From: Flavobacterium sp.
Lineage (GTDB): Bacteria; Bacteroidota; Bacteroidia; Flavobacteriales; Flavobacteriaceae
Length of the DNA: 23,249 bases
Assembly (NCBI RefSeq): GCF_021151785.1
Contig: NZ_JAGKWP010000035.1
Span: 1 to 23,249 of the forward strand
Direction: 5' to 3'
The notes beneath the pieces are model-generated. The model was not told the origin of the DNA, searched no databases, and saw only the letters and a program-made list of their open reading frames with translations. The translations under genes and the position numbers were made by a program. Every line of letters starts with the position of its first letter. Within the stretch, counting starts at the first letter, position 1. Shown piece after piece: positions 7,811 through 16,130 of the stretch.

Positions 7811-9982
7811 TTATAATTTTTCCAATAAGAAATTAGTCATTTTCGTATACAATTGCAATCTAGTTTTACCCCCATAAATACCGTGATTTTTATCAGGATA
7901 AATAGCCCAATCAAACTGTTTATTGGCTTGTACTAACGCCTCTATCATTTTCATCGTATTTTGAACATGAACATTATCATCTGCTGTTCCATGCACTAAC
8001 AAGAAATTACCTTTTAATTTACTTACATGGTTAATGGGGGAGTTATTATCATACCCACTTGCATTCTCTTGTGGTGTTTGCATATAACGCTCTGTATAAA
8101 TACTATCATAATACCTCCAAGAAGTTACTGGTGCTACTGCAATAGCTGTTTTAAACACATCTGCTCCTTGGAAAATACAATTAGAAGCCATAAAGCCTCC
8201 ATAACTCCAACCCCAAATTCCGATTCTAGAAGCATCTACATACGCATATTTTCCAATCACTTTAGCTGCATCAATTTGGTCTTCTACTTCATACTTACCT
8301 AACTCTTTATACGTACATTTCTTAAATCCGGCACCTTTAAAACCTGTTCCTCTTCCGTCTACACAAACAACAATATATCCTTTTTGTGCCAACATGAAAT
8401 ACCAGTAATCATTCGTTCCATTCCAAGTATTAGCCACCTGCTGTGATCCAGGACCTGAATATTGGAACATTAAAACAGGGTATTTTTTAGAAGCAGAAAA
8501 ATCTTTTGGCTTAATCATCCAACTATTCAAATTGTGCCCTTTTTCTGTAGTTAATACAAAAAATTCTTTTGGACTTACTCCGTATTTTGCTAACTTTTCT
8601 TCTACGCCTTCATTAGACTGAATTTTCTTAATTTCTTTCCCTGTTTTAGAATCATTTAAAGAATAATAAGGCGCTGCTGTAGCACTTGAAAACGTATTAA
8701 TAAAATATTGGAAATTTGGACTAAAAGTAGCTGCATTTGTACCTGTTTTTGAACTCAATCTTATTTTTCCCTTTCCGTCAATATTTATAGCATAAACATC
8801 ACGGTTAATAGATCCATTTTCAACTGATTGATAGTAAATCGTTTTGTTTTTTTCGTCAAAACCATAATAGGCAGTAACCTCCCAGTTTCCTTTTGTAATT
8901 TGTTTTTTCAATTTACCATTTTTATCGTAATGGTATATGTGGTTGAATCCATCCTTTTCTGAAGTCCAAATAAAACTGTTATCTTTCAAAAAGGTTAAAT
9001 GGTCTGTTACCTCAACATAAGCGGCATCTTTTTCATTTAAAACCACTTTAGTTTTACCTGTATTCGCATCTACAAAATGTAAATCTAAATTATTTTGATG
9101 ACGATTTATAACTTGAACACTTAGAAGAGCTGCATCGTTTGTCCATTTAATTCTAGGAATGTAAAAATCTGTATAATTGCCTAAATTAATAGTAGACACG
9201 TTATTCGTTTTAATATCAAAAACATGCAATGAAACTTCTGCATTTTTTTCACCTGCTTTAGGATATTTAAATACGTTTTGCGTAGGATACAAACCTTCAT
9301 TATACATATCCATTGAAAACTCTGGAACATTAGTTTCATCAAAACGAATGAATGCAATTTTTGTACCATCTGCATTCCAATCAAACGCTTTTACAAAAGA
9401 AAATTCCTCTTCATATACCCAGTCTGTAATACCATTAATAATAGCATTTTTCTTTCCGTCTTTAGTCATTTGAGTGGTTACTCCACTAATCAAATTGGTA
9501 AGGTATAAATTATTCTCAAAAGCATACGCAACTGAATTCCCATCAGGTGAAAAAGTAGGCTCTTGAATGGCTTTATCCGTAAACTTTTGCAACTTTTTAG
9601 CAGCGATGTCATAAACAAAATAATTTGCCGTAAAAGAATGTCTAAAAATAGGATTCGACTGCGTAGCGATCAAAATCTTTTTTTCTTGCTTATCGAACGT
9701 GTAACTATCAATTGACTTAAGCTCTGGATGATTTTTAGTATCAATTAAAGTGGCTACTTTATTTAATGTTGCATAATCATACAAATCAATTTGCGTTGTT
9801 CTTGAGCTTCTATTAAAATTCAGAACGGTATATTGATTTGTGTTTTTCATGGCATTTAGTTCATCCATGCCTTTGGTTCTAAATGCACCTGACCAAATTT
9901 CCTCTAATGTAATAGCTTGCTGCGCTACTACACTCCATGAAGAAAAAATAAATAATACTAAGATTTTAATTGACGATTTCAT
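7811..9982 (-). CDS. Dipeptidyl peptidase IV (S9B family), exported
   Basis: Serine peptidase releasing N-terminal dipeptides, usually X-Pro or X-Ala, 723 residues from the chosen start. A signal peptide (MKSSIKILVLFIFSSWSVVAQ) leads into a beta-propeller domain. This carries the DPP IV double-glutamate motif DWVYEEEF (glutamates about 191-193), which in the family binds the substrate amino terminus. The C-terminal alpha/beta-hydrolase domain has GWSYGG with nucleophile Ser593, GTADDN with Asp668 and NHG with His700, all in the order of human DPP4. The open frame extends 28 codons upstream, but the internal Met that begins the signal peptide fits better. A weak -7-like sequence, TAAAATTG, lies at 10007-10014 on this strand. 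The peptide transporter gene follows at once, which suggests periplasmic peptide scavenging. Confidence 0.93.
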   Translation of the reverse strand: MKSSIKILVLFIFSSWSVVAQQAITLEEIWSGAFRTKGMDELNAMKNTNQYTVLNFNRSSRTTQIDLYDYATLNKVATLIDTKNHPELKSIDSYTFDKQEKKILIATQSNPIFRHSFTANYFVYDIAAKKLQKFTDKAIQEPTFSPDGNSVAYAFENNLYLTNLISGVTTQMTKDGKKNAIINGITDWVYEEEFSFVKAFDWNADGTKIAFIRFDETNVPEFSMDMYNEGLYPTQNVFKYPKAGEKNAEVSLHVFDIKTNNVSTINLGNYTDFYIPRIKWTNDAALLSVQVINRHQNNLDLHFVDANTGKTKVVLNEKDAAYVEVTDHLTFLKDNSFIWTSEKDGFNHIYHYDKNGKLKKQITKGNWEVTAYYGFDEKNKTIYYQSVENGSINRDVYAINIDGKGKIRLSSKTGTNAATFSPNFQYFINTFSSATAAPYYSLNDSKTGKEIKKIQSNEGVEEKLAKYGVSPKEFFVLTTEKGHNLNSWMIKPKDFSASKKYPVLMFQYSGPGSQQVANTWNGTNDYWYFMLAQKGYIVVCVDGRGTGFKGAGFKKCTYKELGKYEVEDQIDAAKVIGKYAYVDASRIGIWGWSYGGFMASNCIFQGADVFKTAIAVAPVTSWRYYDSIYTERYMQTPQENASGYDNNSPINHVSKLKGNFLLVHGTADDNVHVQNTMKMIEALVQANKQFDWAIYPDKNHGIYGGKTRLQLYTKMTNFLLEKL

Positions 9983-10295
9983 GTAATAGTTAGATAAAAA
10001 AACCTCCAATTTTAGTAAAAATATATGAAATAACCATAATTTTTGATACATTCTTTTGTTCTTCAATCTTAAAACAGTTGTAAAACAGCACCTTTACTTT
10101 ATCAAACAAGCATCATATTCAACCAGTTAATTTAATTTTTAAAACTTATCAGCTGTAAAACTATTTTCAATGTTAGAAAAGAGCCAAGACTAAAAAAAAT
10201 CGCTAATCAGCTGTAAAATTGAATTAGTTATACTCATTAGCTTTTGTTTCATTTCAAAATTATTACCTTTGCTTTTCACTAAGAAAAAGAGAAAA
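9983..10295. other. Divergent intergenic region with repeated ATCAGCTGTAAAA
   Basis: This 313-nt gap separates the dipeptidyl peptidase (-) from HMG-CoA reductase (+). It holds the HMG-CoA reductase promoter and a weak candidate for the peptidase (10007-10014). The 13-mer ATCAGCTGTAAAA occurs exactly at 10148-10160 and 10206-10218, 58 nt apart start to start. A degenerate relative, CAGTTGTAAAAC, lies at 10075-10086. No convincing short gene or terminator was seen. Confidence 0.6.
10244..10271 (+). promoter_or_regulatory. Promoter of HMG-CoA reductase
   Basis: TTG (10244-10246), a 17-nt spacer and TACCTTTG (10264-10271) match the Bacteroidota promoter closely. The -7 element includes the TTG where the longest open frame could begin, which rules out that start and supports the ATG at 10296, 24 nt downstream. 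Confidence 0.75.
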
Positions 10296-11612
10296 ATGCA
10301 ACATAAATTAGGGTTTTCAAAACTATCGAAAGAAGAAAAAATTGATTGGATTACATCAACTTATTTTTCAAATCCAAAGGAAGCAAAAAAGACACTTTTA
10401 CAATATTGGAATACAGAAGAAAGTATACAAAAATTACACGATGAATTCATCGAAAACACGATAACTAATTTTTACTTACCCTTGGGTGTAGCACCAAATT
10501 TTTCTATCAATGGTAAAAACTACACCATTCCATTTGCTATAGAAGAAAGCTCAGTAGTAGCGGCGGCTAGTAAATCGGCTAAATTTTGGGGTGCTCGTGG
10601 TGGATTTAAAACTACTATTTTAGGCACAGAAAAAATTGGGCAAGTTCATTTTCTATATCGAGGTGATCAAAGCAAATTAAAAGACTATTTTAATTTTATC
10701 AAACCCACTCTTTTATCTGACACAGAAGGAATTACTAAAAACATGCAAAAAAGGGGCGGAGGAATCACTTCCTTATCTCTAGTTGATAAAACATCTGAAC
10801 TAGAAAACTATTATCAGATTCATGCTACTTTTGAAACGAAAGACAGTATGGGAGCGAATTTCATTAATTCGTGTTTAGAACAATTTGCTAAAACATTCAA
10901 AGCCAACGCTACTTCATTTAAAGCTTTTACTACAGAAGAAAGTGACATTTTGATAATCATGAGTATTTTGAGCAATTTTGTTCCAAATTGTGTAGTGAGA
11001 GCAGAGGTTTCTTGTCCAGTAGCTGATTTGAATGAAGATAAAAACATTTCTCCTGAATTATTCGCCGAAAAATTTGTGACTGCTGTTAAAATTGCAGAGA
11101 TTGAACCTTATCGTGCAGTTACACACAACAAAGGCATTATGAATGGAATTGATGCCGTTGTTATTGCCACAGGCAACGACTTTAGAGCGGTAGAAGCGAG
11201 TATTCATGCTTATGCTAGTAGAAATGGAAAATATGCTAGTTTATCTCATGCTAAAGTTGAAAACGGAATCTTTACTTTTTGGTTAGATGTTCCCTTAGCC
11301 TTAGGAACCGTAGGGGGATTAACAAGCTTACATCCTTTAGTAAAGTTTTCATTAGAAATGTTAGGCAATCCATCAGCTCAAGAATTAATGGAAGTTATTG
11401 CTGTGGCAGGTTTAGCACAAAATTTTGCCGCGTTGCGTTCCTTAACTACCTCCGGTATCCAACAAGGACACATGAAAATGCACTTGAATAATATTTTGAA
11501 TCAACATAAAGCGACCAAGGAAGAGAAAGAAAAAGTAATTGCTTATTTTGCAGATCAAACCGTTTCGCACAATTTAGTTGTAGATTATCTAGAAAACTTG
11601 AGAAAAGGATAA
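10296..11612 (+). CDS. Hydroxymethylglutaryl-CoA reductase, class II-like
   Basis: Reduces HMG-CoA to mevalonate, the committed step of the mevalonate route to isoprenoids; cytoplasmic, 438 residues. All four catalytic residues can be placed: Glu in AIEESSVVAAAS (E83 or E84), Lys279 in THNKGIMNG, Asp295 in ATGNDFRAVEA, and His392 in QQGHMKMH. The 16-residue spacing of Lys and Asp equals that of the Pseudomonas mevalonii enzyme (K267 and D283). DSMGANFIN (about 183-191) and GTVGGLTSLHP match the cofactor and substrate regions of class II enzymes. There is no membrane domain, as expected for bacteria. The direction is probably biosynthetic, because flavobacteria make isoprenoids through mevalonate. 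A GHMP kinase gene follows after 42 nt and is likely co-transcribed. Confidence 0.95.
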   Translation: MQHKLGFSKLSKEEKIDWITSTYFSNPKEAKKTLLQYWNTEESIQKLHDEFIENTITNFYLPLGVAPNFSINGKNYTIPFAIEESSVVAAASKSAKFWGARGGFKTTILGTEKIGQVHFLYRGDQSKLKDYFNFIKPTLLSDTEGITKNMQKRGGGITSLSLVDKTSELENYYQIHATFETKDSMGANFINSCLEQFAKTFKANATSFKAFTTEESDILIIMSILSNFVPNCVVRAEVSCPVADLNEDKNISPELFAEKFVTAVKIAEIEPYRAVTHNKGIMNGIDAVVIATGNDFRAVEASIHAYASRNGKYASLSHAKVENGIFTFWLDVPLALGTVGGLTSLHPLVKFSLEMLGNPSAQELMEVIAVAGLAQNFAALRSLTTSGIQQGHMKMHLNNILNQHKATKEEKEKVIAYFADQTVSHNLVVDYLENLRKG

Positions 11613-11654
11613 ACGAAAATCACATTGAAAAAATTAAGCTAATTTTCCTTTTTT

Positions 11655-12569
11655 ATGTCAAACAAACGATCCTTCTATTCTAACGGCAAACTTTTAATTA
11701 CAGGTGAATACCTTGTTTTGAATGGCGCTCATGCGTTAGCATTACCTACTAAATTTGGGCAATTACTACACATATCACCATTAGAACAGCAGACCATAAT
11801 TTGGCAAAGTTTTGATCAAGACGGGAGTTGTTGGTTTGAAACACAATTGGCATTTACTGACATCAAACAAAAAATAAATTTCGAAGAAGACCCCATTAAA
11901 CAAACGTTAATTCATATTTTGCATTATGCTTTCAAACAAAATCCAACGTTCTTAGAAAACCAAGGTTATACTATACAAACAGAATTAACTTTTCCGAGAA
12001 ATTGGGGGTTAGGCACTTCCTCTACCTTAATTAACAACATTGCTCAATGGTTACAAATTGATGCTTTTCAATTATTACGTGAAAGTTTTGGCGGCAGCGG
12101 ATATGATATTGCGTGTGCACAAAATGATACGGCTATACTTTACCAGTTAGAAAACGAATTACCTCATGTACAAATCGTTTCGTTTGATCCCAAATATAAA
12201 GAACAACTCTACTTTGTTTATTTAAACCAAAAGCAAAACAGTCGTCATGCCATTCAACATTACATGAATAAGCAAGCGTTTTTACAAAAGGAAACAGAAA
12301 AAATAAATGCCATCACTCAAGATTTATTAGTAAGTAATGAGATGGAACACGCCGCCCAACTATTAGAAAAACACGAAATTATTTTGAGCACTATTTTAGA
12401 ATTACCCACAGTTAAAGAACGTTTGTTTCCCGATTTTAAAGGCACCATAAAAAGTCTTGGCGCTTGGGGCGGCGATTTTGTGTTAGTTGTTTCGGAAGAA
12501 AACCCAACTTCTTATTTCAAAAATAAAGGTTATGAAACTATTTTGAAATATGAAGAGATGATTCTTTAA
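11655..12569 (+). CDS. GYDIA-family GHMP kinase
   Basis: A 304-residue cytoplasmic protein of the GHMP kinase superfamily. The N-terminal strand SNGKLLITGEYLVLNGAHAL is typical of mevalonate-type kinases. The ATP loop is NWGLGTSST (116-124), and FGGSGYDIACA (145-155) is the motif naming the GYDIA group. AWGGDFVLVV near 270-279 corresponds to the third GHMP motif. The ATP loop has GLGTSS where mevalonate kinase has GLGSS. Its place behind HMG-CoA reductase suggests a mevalonate-pathway role, such as a mevalonate or phosphomevalonate kinase-like activity. The substrate is not established, and a regulatory role is possible. No TAnnTTTG promoter lies in the 42-nt gap. Confidence 0.85.
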   Translation: MSNKRSFYSNGKLLITGEYLVLNGAHALALPTKFGQLLHISPLEQQTIIWQSFDQDGSCWFETQLAFTDIKQKINFEEDPIKQTLIHILHYAFKQNPTFLENQGYTIQTELTFPRNWGLGTSSTLINNIAQWLQIDAFQLLRESFGGSGYDIACAQNDTAILYQLENELPHVQIVSFDPKYKEQLYFVYLNQKQNSRHAIQHYMNKQAFLQKETEKINAITQDLLVSNEMEHAAQLLEKHEIILSTILELPTVKERLFPDFKGTIKSLGAWGGDFVLVVSEENPTSYFKNKGYETILKYEEMIL

Positions 12570-12625
12570 ATTATCTCTTAAACATAAAACAAAACTGCAC
12601 ATTTCCTCGTTTATACATTTATCAC

Positions 12626-12633
12626 TATTTTTG
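12626..12633 (+). promoter_or_regulatory. -7 promoter element abutting the start of the barrel-protein gene
   Basis: TATTTTTG is a perfect TAnnTTTG match but ends only 4 nt before the ATG at 12638. If used, transcription would start at or very near the start codon, giving a leaderless mRNA. No TTG was found at the usual -33 distance. The preceding gene ends 68 nt upstream with no terminator, so readthrough is an alternative. Confidence 0.45.
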
Positions 12634-12637
12634 AAAC

Positions 12638-15600
12638 ATGTATAAATCGCTGCTTCTTTTGTTTTCTTTATTTTTTTTCTCGACGACTTGGGGTCAAGAA
12701 GAACTAACAACTTACCAGCAAAAGAAAGTAATTTATTCTCGTTTAGGAATTGTTCTCGACACAACGGCTATCAATCCAAACACTTTACAAATACAAACTA
12801 AAAAGCAAGTTTTAGACACCAGTTTTTATGCTTTTGATGCGGTTTCTAAAAAAATAACCTTTAAAAAAGAAATTACCGATACTATTATCATAGCCTATCA
12901 GCGTTTACCTCATTTTTTAACTAAAACCTATTCCATTTACGATCCTAAAAAAATTGTACCCAATGAAGCGGGGCAACTCATCTCTTTTCAGGATAAATCG
13001 AACAAAAAAACCTCAACATTATTCAACGGATTGCAAACTAATGGAAGTATTTCTCGAGCAGTAACCGTAGGTAATAATCAAAATACAGTTCTAAATTCTA
13101 ATCTCGATTTACAAGTTTCGGGAAAGTTATCCGATCAAGTAACTCTGAGGGCTTCTATACAAGATCGAAATATTCCGCTACAAGAGGGTGGCTATTCTCA
13201 AAAATTAGATGAATTCGACCAAATATTTATTGAACTAGCTTCCAAAAATTGGAATATTCGCGCCGGTGATTTATTTCTTGAAAATAGAACCACTTCTTTT
13301 TTAAATTTCAATAAAAAAGTACAAGGTTTAAATACAACCATCAATTGGGGCAACACCAATCATAAAACCAATATTTTCGCCGCGGCTTCTTTAGTTAGAG
13401 GACAATATGCTAAAAGTAATTTCGTTGGTCAAGAAGGGAATCAAGGCCCATACAAACTTCGTGGATCCAATGGTGAATTGTATGTACTAGTCATTTCAGG
13501 GTCAGAACGTGTATTTATCAACGGAATTTTACAAGAGCGTGGCGAAAACAAAGATTACATCATTGATTATAATGCAGGAGAAATCATTTTTAATGCAACC
13601 AAACCAATCACTTCTGAAATGCGAATTGTTATTGAATATCAATATTCTGATCGAAATTTCACTCGCTTTTTAACCTATGGCGGCGTTCAACATGATAGAG
13701 AACGATTTAAAATTGGCGCCTATGTTTATTCTGAAAGCGATGTAAAAAACCAACCCTTACAACAATCCTTATCCGAACAACAAATACAAGTCTTGCAAAA
13801 TGCAGGAGATGACCCTTCTTTAATGCAAGCTTCTTCGGCTTTTGTCGACACCTATTCTGAAAACAAAATCTTATACCGAAAAATGGTTGTTGGTGGATCA
13901 GAAGTATTTGTGTTTTCAACAGATGCTACACAAATTTTATATCAAGTTAAGTTCTCTTTAGTAGGAAACAATCAAGGAAATTACATCCTAGCCAGCTCTA
14001 ATGCCATTGGCAAAATTTATGAATATATTGCACCTGTAAATGGCGTTCCGCAAGGAAATTACGAACCTATTATTCAGCTTATTGCACCTATAAAACTTCA
14101 AGTAGCAACCCTAGTAAGCAGCTATCAACCTACTGAAAAAACAACATTAGAAAGTGAAATTGCAATTAGCAACCACGACCTCAACTTGTATTCTAACCTA
14201 GATGACAACAACAATAAGGGAATAGCGACTAAACTCCATGCCAAGCAACAATTTAAAACACCACAATTCACTTTCAATGCTTTTACCAACGTGAATTATG
14301 TTCAAGAAAACTTCAAACCTATCGAGCGTTTGTATAATATTGAGTTCAATCGAGATTGGAATGTGTTAACTCCTACAGGCAATCAATCTCTCATCATTGG
14401 AGGGATTGACTTCTTTAAAAATAAAAGTGACAGTATAAAATGGTTAGTGAATGGAAAATACCAATTTGAAAAACTAGATTATGCACATCATTTTTCAGGA
14501 AGTAAACAAGTGTTTCAAGCGTTGGTCAAGAATAAAAATGTTCTAGTTCAAACCCAAGGAAGTTACATGAAAAGTTCTGGAGAGTTAAATGATTCTGACT
14601 TTTTTAGAAACCGAACAGTAACAAAATACCATTATAAACAAAATTACATTGGTGGAAGTTTTCGTCATGAAAACAACAAAGAATTCAACACCACCACTCA
14701 AAGTTTAACGAACATCAGTCAACGATTTACTGAGTTTGGTCATTTCATAGGTCGAGGCGATTCTACAAAAGTGTTTACGGAAATAGGCTATCTAATTCGA
14801 AACAACGATAGTCTTCAAAACGGTCTTTTAAAACGAGTGAACCAATCTTTTTCTTCCTATTTGAAATCGCAAATTTTAAAAAATGACGATCAAAATTTAA
14901 GTCTATTCATCAATTATAGAAACTTAAAATTCAATGACGGCAGAACCAGCCAACCTTCCATTAACAGCAGATTGAACTATACCGATTCCTATTTTGGACA
15001 ATTGCTTCAAATCAACACCTTTTACGAAACTTCATCTGGAACAATTGCGCAACAAGATTTCACTTTTTTGGAAGTTGAACCAGGCCGAGGAGTTTACATG
15101 TGGAATGATTACAACAACAATAATATTCAAGAATTACAAGAATTTGAAATTGCTACTTTTCCTGATTTAGCAAAATATGTTAAAATCTTTTTACCTAATC
15201 AAGTATTTGTGCGCACCTATCAAAATAAATGGAGTCAAACGTTAACCTTTAATGGTTCAGTATGGCAAAATGCAAGCGGTTTAAAAAAACTGCTTTCTAA
15301 ATTTTACAACCAAACTTCATTTATTATTGACAAAAAAATAAAACGATCGTCTAATCATTTCGAATGGAATCCATTCACCTATAATGAAAACGAATTAATC
15401 GGATTAAATCAATCTTTTAGAAACAATTTGTTTTACAATAAAGGTAAACAACGGCATTCAGTTACTTACAACTTCACCACTAATTCTGTTAAAAATTTAT
15501 TGAATTTTGGAAGTCAAGAAAACCAGTTAAAATCACATCAATTGCAATACGCACATCTAGTTAAAAAATATTGGCTATTCCAAGCGATTACAACAACAAC

Positions 15601-16048
15601 CAATAGTAAAAGTATATCCGACAATTATAGTACAAGAAATTTCACTATACAATCTTGGGAGTTGAATCCAAAAATCACTTATTTATTCTCTAAAAATGCA
15701 AGCTGGGAAATTTTTTATAAAAATAGTGTAAAAGAAAACACCATTGGCACAAAAGAAAATTTAAAACAAAATCAATGGGGAACAGCCTTTATTTGGAATA
15801 GTGAAAAAGGATTAACCAGCAGTGGTAATTTTAGTTATTATGACAATCAATTTCAAGGGAATCAAAACTCGCCTGTAGGTTTTCAACTACTAGAAGGTTT
15901 ACAAGCAGGGAAGAATTTGACTTGGACATTCAATCTACAAAAAAATATTACCCAATTCTTAGATGTAGCTATCAATTATCAAGGCAGAAAATCCGAAACA
16001 AGCAAAACTATACATACAGGAACAATACAACTGAGAGCTTTTTTTTAA
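12638..16048 (+). CDS. Large predicted outer-membrane beta-barrel protein
   Basis: A 1136-residue protein with a signal peptide (MYKSLLLLFSLFFFSTTWG, cleaved before QEE). I do not recognise a named family with certainty. Residues about 20-120 look like a small beta domain. From about 130 to the end there are many alternating amphipathic strands with aromatic residues, and the chain ends in Phe-Phe (LRAFF), typical of outer-membrane barrels. Residues 289-345 (around SGSERVFINGILQERGENKD and SEMRIVIEYQYSDRNF) form an Ig-like segment of a kind seen in other large Bacteroidota surface proteins. No TonB box or plug is obvious. It lies between the GHMP kinase and a T9SS type-B secreted protein, so it could anchor or export that neighbour. 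Function unknown. Confidence 0.7.
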   Translation: MYKSLLLLFSLFFFSTTWGQEELTTYQQKKVIYSRLGIVLDTTAINPNTLQIQTKKQVLDTSFYAFDAVSKKITFKKEITDTIIIAYQRLPHFLTKTYSIYDPKKIVPNEAGQLISFQDKSNKKTSTLFNGLQTNGSISRAVTVGNNQNTVLNSNLDLQVSGKLSDQVTLRASIQDRNIPLQEGGYSQKLDEFDQIFIELASKNWNIRAGDLFLENRTTSFLNFNKKVQGLNTTINWGNTNHKTNIFAAASLVRGQYAKSNFVGQEGNQGPYKLRGSNGELYVLVISGSERVFINGILQERGENKDYIIDYNAGEIIFNATKPITSEMRIVIEYQYSDRNFTRFLTYGGVQHDRERFKIGAYVYSESDVKNQPLQQSLSEQQIQVLQNAGDDPSLMQASSAFVDTYSENKILYRKMVVGGSEVFVFSTDATQILYQVKFSLVGNNQGNYILASSNAIGKIYEYIAPVNGVPQGNYEPIIQLIAPIKLQVATLVSSYQPTEKTTLESEIAISNHDLNLYSNLDDNNNKGIATKLHAKQQFKTPQFTFNAFTNVNYVQENFKPIERLYNIEFNRDWNVLTPTGNQSLIIGGIDFFKNKSDSIKWLVNGKYQFEKLDYAHHFSGSKQVFQALVKNKNVLVQTQGSYMKSSGELNDSDFFRNRTVTKYHYKQNYIGGSFRHENNKEFNTTTQSLTNISQRFTEFGHFIGRGDSTKVFTEIGYLIRNNDSLQNGLLKRVNQSFSSYLKSQILKNDDQNLSLFINYRNLKFNDGRTSQPSINSRLNYTDSYFGQLLQINTFYETSSGTIAQQDFTFLEVEPGRGVYMWNDYNNNNIQELQEFEIATFPDLAKYVKIFLPNQVFVRTYQNKWSQTLTFNGSVWQNASGLKKLLSKFYNQTSFIIDKKIKRSSNHFEWNPFTYNENELIGLNQSFRNNLFYNKGKQRHSVTYNFTTNSVKNLLNFGSQENQLKSHQLQYAHLVKKYWLFQAITTTTNSKSISDNYSTRNFTIQSWELNPKITYLFSKNASWEIFYKNSVKENTIGTKENLKQNQWGTAFIWNSEKGLTSSGNFSYYDNQFQGNQNSPVGFQLLEGLQAGKNLTWTFNLQKNITQFLDVAINYQGRKSETSKTIHTGTIQLRAFF

Positions 16049-16107
16049 AAAAATGTTAAAAACAGCTTATTTAATTAGCAAACATTCAATTTCAGAGGTA
16101 AAAAAAC

Positions 16108-16115
16108 TACATTTG
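16108..16115 (+). promoter_or_regulatory. -7 promoter element of the T9SS type-B protein gene
   Basis: TACATTTG is a perfect TAnnTTTG, 15 nt before the ATG at 16131. It lies inside the longer open frame beginning at 16053, which argues for the downstream start with its signal peptide. The -33 position has only TTT, not TTG. Confidence 0.55.
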
Positions 16116-16130
16116 CGTAAATACTCTAAA

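Noticed and set aside
9177..9473. A 98-codon open frame on the plus strand inside the dipeptidyl peptidase gene
   Set aside because: It lies wholly opposite the beta-propeller coding sequence and shows no family motif or promoter.
11620..11654. Weak AT-rich hairpin (AAAATTA/TAATTTT) followed by Ts after HMG-CoA reductase
   Set aside because: Only 7 A-T pairs with a tiny loop; too weak to call a terminator, and the kinase is probably co-transcribed.
12483..12764. A 93-codon minus-strand open frame across the kinase/barrel-gene junction
   Set aside because: It is antisense to two well-supported genes and has no recognisable feature.
16053..16130. An earlier start for the T9SS type-B protein
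   Set aside because: It adds 26 residues before a good signal peptide and spans the TACATTTG element.
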